From an uncultured Bacteroidia bacterium (GTDB lineage Bacteria; Bacteroidota; Bacteroidia; Bacteroidales; CAJPTX01), in NCBI GenBank assembly GCA_938040915.1, contig CALHZE010000119.1, positions 1 to 12,844 of the forward strand: a stretch of DNA of 12,844 nt. The letters run 5' to 3'. Under the pieces are notes generated by a model. The model had not been told where the DNA came from. It worked only from the letters and a program-made list of their open reading frames with translations, and did no database searches. Positions within the stretch are counted from its first letter, which is position 1, and the number at the start of each line of letters is the position of its first letter. Below, piece by piece: positions 6,594 to 12,844 of the stretch. The translations under genes were made by a program, and so were the position numbers.

Positions 6594-7904
6594 ATGCAAA
6601 GATTTGTTGTGGTGCTTGGTGCAGGAGAAAGCGGGATGGGTGCGGTCTATTTAGCCCAGAAGAAGGGGGAAAAAGTCTTCTTGAGCGATGCGGGGCTCAT
6701 CTCACCCGCACACAAAGCAGAGCTAGTGGCATGGGGCGTGCCTTATGAAGAGGGGGGGCATACTTTTGAACGGATGAAGGAGGCTGATCTTGTTGTAAAG
6801 AGCCCCGGAATACCCGACTCGGTCGAGGTTGTGCAGGCATTGCGTGCGGAGGGCATCCCTGTGGTTTCTGAGATTGAGTTTGCGGCTTCATATTCGCCCG
6901 ATGCTAAGTGGTTTTGCATTACGGGAAGTAACGGGAAGACCACCACGACAACCCTTGTTTACGAACTCTTACGTGCGGCACACTTCGATGTGGTGATGGC
7001 AGGAAACGTCGGGCGAAGCCTCGCACGCATCGTGGCTGACGAGCACCATGACTATTATGTCCTAGAGCTTAGTAGTTTCCAGCTCGACGGGATGTATCGT
7101 TCCCGTGCCAATGTGGCGATTTTGCTTAACATTACCCCCGACCACCTCGACCGCTACGAGCATGACATGCGGCGCTATGTCGCCTCGAAGTTCCGTATTT
7201 GTCAGAATCAGACGCGCGAAGACGTTTTCATCTACAACGCTGATGATGCCGAGATTATGCACTATATGCAGAAGTATCACCCATCGCAAGCGAAGTCACT
7301 CCCGATTTCTAAAAGCAGTGGGCGGGATGCGCTCGGGGCGCGGAAACTCAAATTGCTTTCTCAGGAGTCTCTTGCGCTTAAGGGACTACACAATCGGTAT
7401 AATGCTACCGCGGCGGTATGTGCTGCGATGGTGGCGGGTGTCGCAGATGAGGTAATAGCCGAGGTTTTGAATTCTTTTCATGGTATTGAGCACCGCTTAG
7501 AGTTTGTGAGGGAAGTCGATGGGGTGCGCTATATTAACGACTCGAAGGCGACGAACGTAGATTCTGTCTGGTATGCCCTCGAGAGCATGACCACGCCTGT
7601 GGTGTGGATTGCAGGGGGAACGGATAAGGGGAATGACTATGCCCCGCTCAAAGACTTTGTCAAAGAAAAGGTGCATACGCTTATTTGCCTCGGGGTGGAT
7701 AACCGGAAGTTGATTGGTGACTTTGGCGGGTTGGTCGATCATCTGGTTGAGGTCGATTCGGCGCAGGCGGCGGTTGCGAAAGCACGAGAATTTGCCCATG
7801 CGGGGGATACGGTGCTCCTTTCGCCCGCGTGTGCTAGCTTCGACCTCTTTAAGAACTATGAGGATCGGGGACGTCAGTTCAAAGACTCTGTTTTAGCACT
7901 ATGA
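6594..7904 (+). CDS. murD: UDP-MurNAc-L-alanine--D-glutamate ligase MurD
   Basis: MurD adds D-glutamate to UDP-MurNAc-L-Ala with ATP in the cytoplasm. The 436 residues are a normal length and all three Mur-ligase domains are present. The N-terminal UDP-binding domain has VLGAGESGMGA at 7-17. The central ATPase domain has GSNGKTTT at 111-118, LSSFQLD near 159-165, TPDHLDR at 181-187 and the expected carbamylated Lys199 in ASKFRI. The C-terminal domain shows HRLEFV near 300, NDSKATN at 315-321, GGTDKG at 341-346 and SPACASFDLF from 410. It begins 20 bases after mraY and its stop overlaps the ftsW start by ATGA, indicating coupling. Confidence 0.97.
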   Translation: MQRFVVVLGAGESGMGAVYLAQKKGEKVFLSDAGLISPAHKAELVAWGVPYEEGGHTFERMKEADLVVKSPGIPDSVEVVQALRAEGIPVVSEIEFAASYSPDAKWFCITGSNGKTTTTTLVYELLRAAHFDVVMAGNVGRSLARIVADEHHDYYVLELSSFQLDGMYRSRANVAILLNITPDHLDRYEHDMRRYVASKFRICQNQTREDVFIYNADDAEIMHYMQKYHPSQAKSLPISKSSGRDALGARKLKLLSQESLALKGLHNRYNATAAVCAAMVAGVADEVIAEVLNSFHGIEHRLEFVREVDGVRYINDSKATNVDSVWYALESMTTPVVWIAGGTDKGNDYAPLKDFVKEKVHTLICLGVDNRKLIGDFGGLVDHLVEVDSAQAAVAKAREFAHAGDTVLLSPACASFDLFKNYEDRGRQFKDSVLAL

Positions 7905-9106
7905 AAGAAGGGATGAAGCCCAGCAAGGGGCATTATTATTTTCGCGGCGACAAGCAAATCTGGATTATTTCCTTTATACTGGTGCTCATCTCTGTGGTGG
8001 AGGTCTATAGCACCACCTACGCGTTGGCATATAGTGAGTATGGCGGCGACACCATGAGGGTTCTCGGCAAGCATATTCTGTTTTTGTCGGTGGGGGCGTT
8101 TGCGATGTTCACTTTTCAGATGATCCCGATAGGGAAGCTTGCCAAGCTTTCTGGTCTGATGCTCTTCGTGATGTTTTTCGTCTTGCTTTTTACACTCATA
8201 TTTGGGGTGGAGATCAATCATGCGCGTCGTTGGATAGATATTATGGGGTTCACTGTCCAGCCTTCGGAGTTTGTGAAAATCCCGCTGATACTCTACGTGG
8301 CTTATATTTTAGCAGAGAAGCGAAAGCAATTGGAGAGTCTTAGTTACATCGTTGTGTATCTCTTTGCGGTGGTGGTCTTGATTTGCGTGGTAATTGTACC
8401 CGCTAGCTTGACTATGGGGGTCTTTCTGTTTAGTGTCTGCTTTATTATGATGTGTTTCGGGCGGATACCGCGCCGTTATCTTTTGGGCTTCCCTTCTGTT
8501 TTGTTGCTCTCTTTTGTCGTTTTTCTGTGGATCGTACCCAAGATAGACAATCTCCCCACGAAACTTACCAAGCGTGTTACGACGTGGCGATCGCGTATCG
8601 AGAATTTTGTATCATCAGACAAGGAGGTGCTCACAGAAAAAGAGCGGGATGCGCAAGCGCAAAGTAAGAGTGCACAGATCGCAATAGCCAATGGTTTGTT
8701 GTGGGGAAAGGGACCCGGAAATGGGACACAGATGATGACCCTCCCTGTGGGGTATGCTGATTTTATTTTCGCCTCGCTCGTTGAGGAAGGTGGGCTCATT
8801 ACCGCGATCATGGTGATGTTTCTCTACCTCTGGCTACTGTATCGCATCTATGTCATAATGCGCGAGAGTCGACGCCCATACTATCTCTATCTTTGCGGAG
8901 GCTTTGGGGTCTTGATCGGCTTGCAAGCTTTTGCGCATATTTGCATCACTGTGGGGCTGATGCCTGTAACGGGGCTAACCCTACCACTTGTGAGTCTTGG
9001 GGGCTCGTCTAGCGTCGTGACCTGTATTGAGCTCGGGATCATACAGAGTGTCGCGCGTCAACAACGGAAAGAGTTGTATGAGGGGGAAAAACAAGATGTT
9101 GTCTAG
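7901..9106 (+). CDS. ftsW: Septal peptidoglycan glycosyltransferase FtsW (SEDS family)
   Basis: FtsW polymerises lipid II into glycan strands at the division site together with FtsI. The 401 residues contain about ten hydrophobic segments. SEDS motifs: RWIDIMGFTVQPSEFVKIP at 110-128, where QPSE is conserved; GKGPGN at 269-274; then LPVGYADFIFASLVEEGG, in which Asp287 corresponds to the essential extracellular-loop aspartate of SEDS enzymes; and TGLTLPLVSLGGSS at 357-370 near the C-terminus. Assignment to FtsW rather than the elongation homologue RodA rests on its position between murD and murG. The start shares ATGA with the end of murD; an ATG at 7913 is an alternative. Confidence 0.95.
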   Translation: MKEGMKPSKGHYYFRGDKQIWIISFILVLISVVEVYSTTYALAYSEYGGDTMRVLGKHILFLSVGAFAMFTFQMIPIGKLAKLSGLMLFVMFFVLLFTLIFGVEINHARRWIDIMGFTVQPSEFVKIPLILYVAYILAEKRKQLESLSYIVVYLFAVVVLICVVIVPASLTMGVFLFSVCFIMMCFGRIPRRYLLGFPSVLLLSFVVFLWIVPKIDNLPTKLTKRVTTWRSRIENFVSSDKEVLTEKERDAQAQSKSAQIAIANGLLWGKGPGNGTQMMTLPVGYADFIFASLVEEGGLITAIMVMFLYLWLLYRIYVIMRESRRPYYLYLCGGFGVLIGLQAFAHICITVGLMPVTGLTLPLVSLGGSSSVVTCIELGIIQSVARQQRKELYEGEKQDVV

Positions 9107-10205
9107 AGTGTTGATTGCGGGGGGCGGCACAGGGGGGCACATCTTCCCAGCGCTCGCGATGGGGAAGGCATTAAAAGCCGAGTTCCCTGATCTGGAGCTC
9201 CTTTATGTTGGGGCGCTGGGGCGTATGGAGATGGAGAAAGTCCCCGCTGCAGGTTTCCGCATTGAGGGGTTACCTATTGTGGGAGTGCCGCGCCGGAAGA
9301 CTCCTGCCGCGTTATGTCGTTTTGTTTGGCAGTGGTATCGCAGTTACCGCATGGCAAAGCGGATTGTGAGCACGTTTAACCCTGATGTCGTGGTCGGTGT
9401 GGGGGGGTATGCAAGCGTGCCGGCGATGCAGGCGGCACAACGTCTAAGAATCCCGACGCTGATCCAGGAACAGAATAGTTTTGCCGGTAAAGCTAACCGT
9501 ATGCTCGCCAAGAGGGCGGCTAAGGTCGCAGTGGCTTATGGAGGGATGGAGCGTTACTTTCCACAAGAAAAGCTCGTCTTGACGGGTAACCCCGTGCGAG
9601 AAGAACTTTTGAAAGCTTTGCCGCCTCGGGAGGAGGCTTGTGCCTATTTGGGCTTGCCGGCGACCACAACGAATATTCTGGTGCTCGGGGGAAGTCTTGG
9701 TGCTACGCGTCTGAGTGAAGCGATCCTTGCGCATGCGTCGGAAATCGGGCGTCGCTCGGATGTCACGGTTTTGCTGCAAACAGGGGCTGCTGACTTTGAT
9801 AAGATGCAGGCGCTCGCTAACGCACAAGGCGCGAGCGAAAACCTACATCTTGTCCCATTTATTGCGCGGATGGATTATGCATACGCGGCGGCCGATCTCA
9901 TCGTTTCGCGTGCTGGAGCGATTGCTATCTCAGAACTCTCGCTGATTGCACGTCCCCTCATTTTAGTCCCTTCCCCCTACGTGGCAGAGGATCATCAAAC
10001 CAAAAATGCGCGTGTACTTTCAGAGGTTGGGGCGGCTATTTTAGTGCCTGAGTCGGAAAGTCGAGATGGGCTTTGGCACGCGGTCGAGGGGCTCTTGAAA
10101 GACGAAAAGCGGAGGTTAGTTATGACACTGTCTTTGAGTCATTTGGCTAAGCCCAGTGCATCAAAAGATTTAGCACAGATCATCGCCTCGCTTGCAAAAC
10201 TGTAG
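9096..10205 (+). CDS. murG: Lipid II synthase MurG (GlcNAc transferase)
   Basis: MurG is a peripheral membrane GT-B glycosyltransferase that transfers GlcNAc from UDP-GlcNAc to lipid I, giving lipid II. With the ATG at 9096 the protein has 369 residues, typical of the family. The first glycine-rich loop GGGTGGHI is at 9-16. GVGGYASVP follows near 101-109, then QEQNSFAGKANR, and the second loop LGGSLGA at 197-203. The UDP-GlcNAc site shows SRAGAIAISEL at 271-281 and AEDHQTKNA near 297-305. This start overlaps the end of ftsW by 11 bases and has GAGGGGG nine bases upstream (9080-9086). An upstream in-frame ATG at 9078 would add six residues without homology. It is the last gene of the second block. 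Confidence 0.95.
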   Translation: MLSRVLIAGGGTGGHIFPALAMGKALKAEFPDLELLYVGALGRMEMEKVPAAGFRIEGLPIVGVPRRKTPAALCRFVWQWYRSYRMAKRIVSTFNPDVVVGVGGYASVPAMQAAQRLRIPTLIQEQNSFAGKANRMLAKRAAKVAVAYGGMERYFPQEKLVLTGNPVREELLKALPPREEACAYLGLPATTTNILVLGGSLGATRLSEAILAHASEIGRRSDVTVLLQTGAADFDKMQALANAQGASENLHLVPFIARMDYAYAAADLIVSRAGAIAISELSLIARPLILVPSPYVAEDHQTKNARVLSEVGAAILVPESESRDGLWHAVEGLLKDEKRRLVMTLSLSHLAKPSASKDLAQIIASLAKL

Positions 10206-10275
10206 ACAGAGTGTCGATAACCCTCTCTCTTTTGTTCGTAAGTTATTCTGTACTGTTTATAAGGGGTTTTGCGCT

Positions 10276-10297
10276 CTATTGGTAAAATTACCTATTG
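10276..10297. promoter_or_regulatory. Dyad GGTAA-AA-TTACC within a CTATTG direct repeat
   Basis: GGTAA at 10281-10285 and TTACC at 10288-10292 are exact inverted arms around AA. CTATTG occurs at 10276-10281 and again at 10292-10297, one copy overlapping each end of the dyad. The second copy overlaps the possible -33 element of the murC promoter, so a protein bound here could block or recruit RNA polymerase. No regulator is identified. Confidence 0.35.
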
Positions 10298-10325
10298 CCG
10301 TTTCGTTTCCTTCACTTTACCTTTA
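10294..10325 (+). promoter_or_regulatory. Candidate promoter for murC-ftsQ-(ftsA)
   Basis: ATTG at 10294-10297 (-33, three of four consensus bases) and TACCTTTA at 10318-10325 (-7, five of six fixed bases of TAnnTTTG) are separated by 20 bases, the same spacing as the murE candidate. Transcription would start near 10332, giving a leader of about 70 bases before the murC ATG. The match is imperfect. Confidence 0.4.
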
Positions 10326-10400
10326 GGAAAAATTCCCAAGCCCAAGAGCATGGGATAACTGTTGTCTTTTGGTTGCCGACTGTAAAGAGTGTTCTAAACG

Positions 10401-11804
10401 ATGGCTACACATACACTAGACTTATCGCAGATCTCACGTGTCTATCTCTTAGGCATCGGAGGGATCGGCATGAGTGCGTTGGCACGTTACTTTTTACACC
10501 AAGGCTTGCGCGTGGCGGGCTATGACCTGACGCAAACACCTCTTACCGAACAGCTCTCGCGCGAGGGAGTTAGTGTCCACTATACGGATGGGGAGAAGTT
10601 TGTACCGCGGGAGTTTTGTTCTCTAGACCCCCACACGTTGGTTATCTACACGCCCGCATTACCCAGCGACTCAAAGGAGATCTGCTTTTTCGAACGACTC
10701 GGTTACCGGCTCTATAAACGTGCGGAGGTGCTCGGGGTTTTGGCGCAAGATCGGCGCGTCTTTGCTATCGCTGGCGCCCACGGGAAGACCACCACGACCA
10801 CATTGTTGATGTACTTGCTCTCGCAGAGCGAGGGGTGTGATGCGCTCATGGGGGGGGTTAGTCTTAACCTTGGTTCGAACCTCTATCTGGGAGATAAAGG
10901 GAAACGTAACCTCGTGGTAGAGGCTGACGAGTATGATCGCAGCTTCTTGCACCTCTTCCCCTACGTGACGATTGTGACCTCAATGGCAGCAGACCACCTT
11001 GATGTCTACGGCTCGTTTGATAGCCTCGTACAGACATTTCGCCAGTTTGCTAAGCAGAATACCCAGAAAAAGCTGATAGTCCAGCAGACCGCACAACGCT
11101 ACTTCCTCGATCAGGGGTTGGAGATCACAACCTACGGATATTCGGAGGAGTGTGATTACTGGGCTACGAATATCGAGGGGCAGGGGAGTGAAACGCGCTT
11201 CTGTTTCCACAATCACCGTGGTGACGCGATGGAGGTGGTATTGGGAATCCCAGGCAGTTATAACGTAGAGAACGCGATGGCGGCGCTTGTCGCGTGTGAG
11301 CAGGTGGGCATTGATGTGAAAGGCATAATCCCCACGTTGCGGAATTTCAAGGGGGTGCAGCGGCGATATGAGATCTGCTATCAGTCTGAAAAGATGGTCT
11401 ATATCGATGACTATGCGCACCACCCTGACGAATTGCGGTCGATCATTACTGCGACGCGAAAGCGTTATCCTAACCGTCGTCTGACGGGGATTTTTCAACC
11501 TCACCTCTACACACGGACGCGTGACTTTGCGAATGACTTCGCCTTTGCGCTTTCAGATCTGCATACGTTGCTCCTGCTACCGATTTACTCGGCACGTGAG
11601 ACCCCGATCGACGGTGTCTCGTCAGAAATGTTGTTACAGCTTATCCCGAGTCATGTCGAAAAAATGCTCGTTGCGCCAGAGCAGCTCTATGACGTCCTCG
11701 AGGTTTTGCCGATCGAGATCTTGTTAACCCTTGGGGCGGGAAATATCGGGGCGATGCCGCCGCGTATTGTCGAAGTGCTGCAAAAAAAGGAGGGCAAGGT
11801 CTGA
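10401..11804 (+). CDS. murC: UDP-N-acetylmuramate--L-alanine ligase MurC
   Basis: MurC catalyses the first ATP-dependent ligation of the stem peptide, adding L-alanine to UDP-MurNAc. The length of 467 residues is normal. The UDP-binding loop GIGGIGM is at 18-24. The ATP loop reads AGAHGKTTTT at 124-133; E. coli has GTHGKTTTT, so an Ala replaces the Thr after the first Gly. EADEYDRSF is at 174-182, DDYAHHPDE at 336-344, FQPHLYTRTRDF at 365-376, PIYSARETP at 394-402 and LGAGNI at 444-449. The start is the first ATG after the intergenic region and places the glycine loop where the family has it. The A of the stop TGA is the first base of the ftsQ ATG. Confidence 0.97.
   Translation: MATHTLDLSQISRVYLLGIGGIGMSALARYFLHQGLRVAGYDLTQTPLTEQLSREGVSVHYTDGEKFVPREFCSLDPHTLVIYTPALPSDSKEICFFERLGYRLYKRAEVLGVLAQDRRVFAIAGAHGKTTTTTLLMYLLSQSEGCDALMGGVSLNLGSNLYLGDKGKRNLVVEADEYDRSFLHLFPYVTIVTSMAADHLDVYGSFDSLVQTFRQFAKQNTQKKLIVQQTAQRYFLDQGLEITTYGYSEECDYWATNIEGQGSETRFCFHNHRGDAMEVVLGIPGSYNVENAMAALVACEQVGIDVKGIIPTLRNFKGVQRRYEICYQSEKMVYIDDYAHHPDELRSIITATRKRYPNRRLTGIFQPHLYTRTRDFANDFAFALSDLHTLLLLPIYSARETPIDGVSSEMLLQLIPSHVEKMLVAPEQLYDVLEVLPIEILLTLGAGNIGAMPPRIVEVLQKKEGKV
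11787..11794 (+). promoter_or_regulatory. Strong Shine-Dalgarno for ftsQ inside the end of murC
   Basis: AAGGAGGG at 11787-11794 is an almost ideal match to the 16S rRNA tail and lies nine bases before the ftsQ ATG at 11804. Most other starts in this window have none or weak ones, as expected in Bacteroidota. It supports this ATG as the ftsQ start. The bases also code the Lys-Lys-Glu-Gly end of MurC, so partly chance. Confidence 0.5.
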
Positions 11805-12622
11805 TGAAGTGGAGATATATCGTGCTGCTTTTTGTGCTTTTATCGTCCCTTTTGGTCTTGATCTTTGGGGTGCGTTATGCAAATGCAGAAGCTGGGGAGC
11901 TTCGGTGCACGTCGCTCGACGTTAAGATTTTAGATAGTGCAGAGTTAGCTTTTGTAACGACGTCGCGTGTCTCTCATTTCTTGCACGACAATTATCCAGA
12001 CTTGGTGGGGAAACACCTCTTGGAGATCAACACCGCCGAGTTGGAGAGTGCCCTCAAATCGATGAGCGGGGTTGAGGAGGCGCAGGTCTATTATGGCGTA
12101 GATGGTCTTTTGCGAGTCGATTTGAAACAAAGGAAACCCCTCTTCCGTATAGTAGCAAGGACGGAAGAATCTTGTTACGTGGATCACGAGGGGTATACGT
12201 TTCCCGTCGATCATTACTACGCGGCACATGTGCCCGTCGTAACAGGAAATATCAGAAAGCCGGATGGAGGGTTGCTCCGTCTCTCAGACTCCGCTTTCAC
12301 TGGGCTTATACCACCGAAAGATAGCATCTCACTCTGCAAAGAGAAGAATTGGGGAGATCTGTTTGAGCTGTTGCTTTTTCTGGAATCTGACAGTTTTTGG
12401 AGATCTCAGTTTGCGCAAGTGTATGTCGACAGTTGGTCGCGCATAGAACTTATTCCTAGGGTCGGTAGTCAGTTGATCGTGTTGGGGGGGATAGAAAACT
12501 ACCGCTACAAGCTAAACAAACTCTACTCGTTCTACAATTCCCTACTGACAGACGAGCGATCGGAGCAGTATGCCGTGATAGATTTGCAGTATAGCAATCA
12601 AGTCGTGTGCCAGCGTCGTTGA
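11804..12622 (+). CDS. ftsQ: Cell division protein FtsQ
   Basis: FtsQ is a bitopic inner-membrane division protein that links early cytoplasmic and late periplasmic divisome parts through FtsL and FtsB. The 272 residues begin with a three-residue cytoplasmic tip and a membrane span at about 5-23. A POTRA-like region follows at about 33-112 (SLDVKILDSAELAF near the start, then GKHLLEINTAELESALKSMSGVEEAQV). The beta-domain entry GLLRVDLKQRKPLFRI is at 101-116, then CYVDHEGYTFPV. FtsQ is poorly conserved, so the call combines this layout with its place between murC and ftsA. The start overlaps the murC stop by one base. No ddl gene lies between murC and ftsQ, unlike in E. coli. Confidence 0.88.
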   Translation: MKWRYIVLLFVLLSSLLVLIFGVRYANAEAGELRCTSLDVKILDSAELAFVTTSRVSHFLHDNYPDLVGKHLLEINTAELESALKSMSGVEEAQVYYGVDGLLRVDLKQRKPLFRIVARTEESCYVDHEGYTFPVDHYYAAHVPVVTGNIRKPDGGLLRLSDSAFTGLIPPKDSISLCKEKNWGDLFELLLFLESDSFWRSQFAQVYVDSWSRIELIPRVGSQLIVLGGIENYRYKLNKLYSFYNSLLTDERSEQYAVIDLQYSNQVVCQRR

Positions 12623-12676
12623 TGGCTTTTTGGGCGAGGCAAAAGGGTCTAATCTTGTTAATTCTCTCTCTGGGCA
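12623..12676 (+). other. Short gap between ftsQ and ftsA
   Basis: The 54 bases hold a poor promoter-like pair, TTTG at 12629-12632 and TAATCTTG at 12650-12657, with a 17-base spacer, shorter than usual. No Shine-Dalgarno precedes ftsA. An ATG overlapping the ftsQ stop (12622) opens a 31-codon frame that runs into ftsA in another frame and looks fortuitous. Confidence 0.3.
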
Positions 12677-12844
12677 ATGAAGAAGTATCACGCCGTTTTG
12701 GATATTGGCACCTATAAAATGGTCTTGGCGCTGCGCTTGATTGATGATGAGGCAGAGCAACGAGAACGGTGGGTGTATGCCGTCGCCAAATCTCAAGGTT
12801 TAAGAGATGATGGGTTGCCCCGAAATAGAGACCATTTGTTGAAC
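12677..12844 (+). CDS. ftsA: Cell division protein FtsA, N-terminal part (cut by the window edge)
   Basis: FtsA is an actin-like ATPase that anchors FtsZ filaments to the membrane. Only 56 residues lie in the window; the frame is open at the right edge. The start MKKYHAVLDIGTYKMVLAL has the first phosphate-binding loop of the actin/Hsp70 fold, DIGT, at residues 9-12, right where FtsA has it. Relatives usually read DIGTTK; here Tyr replaces the second Thr. The position directly after ftsQ supports FtsA. The remaining domains, the 1C subdomain and the C-terminal amphipathic helix, lie outside the window, and ftsZ would be expected next. Confidence 0.88.
   Translation, partial: MKKYHAVLDIGTYKMVLALRLIDDEAEQRERWVYAVAKSQGLRDDGLPRNRDHLLN

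Larger units (their letters stand above)
10206..10400. other. Intergenic control region before murC
   Basis: These 195 bases separate murG from murC and carry no gene I can support. They are visibly richer in A+T than the flanking genes. They hold a 12-bp dyad (10281-10292) inside a CTATTG direct repeat, a promoter-like pair at 10294-10325, and small hairpin options in the transcript leader, such as CCCA at 10341-10344 with TGGG at 10351-10354. I see no clear intrinsic terminator for the murG transcript. Confidence 0.6.

Noticed and set aside
10295..10525. 76-codon frame in the murG-murC gap running into murC
   Set aside because: Starts with TTG in the middle of promoter-like DNA and mostly overlaps the murC N-terminus in another frame; no homology seen.
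12622..12720. 31-codon frame starting in the ftsQ stop (TGATG)
   Set aside because: The overlap resembles coupled starts elsewhere, but the frame is short and conflicts with the clear FtsA N-terminus.
1..12844. A hidden novel system such as a defence island, toxin-antitoxin pair or mobile element
   Set aside because: Almost all of the window is accounted for by collinear dcw genes; I saw no transposase, integrase, terminal repeats, spacer array or unassigned gene.

Overview
The window is a continuous stretch of a division and cell wall (dcw) cluster, with every gene on the + strand: rsmH, an ftsL-like gene, ftsI (PBP with PASTA domain), murE, mraY, murD, ftsW, murG, murC, ftsQ and the first 56 codons of ftsA, which runs off the right edge. 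The gene order, the C-terminal PASTA domain on FtsI, the enlarged periplasmic loop of MraY, the mostly absent Shine-Dalgarno sequences and the TAnnTTTG-like promoter boxes all point to the phylum Bacteroidota. The fairly high G+C and the protein sequences would fit a Porphyromonas-like member, but the genus is inference only.

Layout. Bases 1-266 are a noncoding leader with a 6-bp-stem dyad, three 11-bp direct repeats centred on GACGTC and a TACCTTTG box. Bases 267-3687 form a tightly packed block (rsmH, ftsL-like, ftsI). A 122-base gap (3688-3809) carries a perfect 10-bp palindrome and the best promoter candidate of the window. Bases 3810-10205 form a second packed block (murE, mraY, murD, ftsW, murG). 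A 195-base gap (10206-10400) has another dyad and promoter-like box. From 10401 a third block begins (murC, ftsQ, then 54 bases, then ftsA). The three gaps suggest three transcription starts inside the cluster.

Function. MurC, MurD and MurE are the cytoplasmic ligases that add L-Ala, D-Glu and the diamino acid to UDP-MurNAc. MraY moves the phospho-MurNAc-peptide to the undecaprenyl carrier (lipid I) and MurG adds GlcNAc (lipid II). FtsW (glycosyltransferase) and FtsI (transpeptidase) polymerise and crosslink it at the septum, helped by the FtsL-like protein and FtsQ. FtsA is the membrane tether for FtsZ. RsmH methylates 16S rRNA. murF and ddl are not within the sequenced interval, and mraZ does not lie directly before rsmH.

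I found no mobile element, RNA gene, CRISPR array or unknown protein system. The genes are ordinary dcw genes. The parts worth a second look are the noncoding signals: the repeat array upstream of rsmH, the TACCTTT box recurring at the three gene-block heads, and the different dyads upstream of them.
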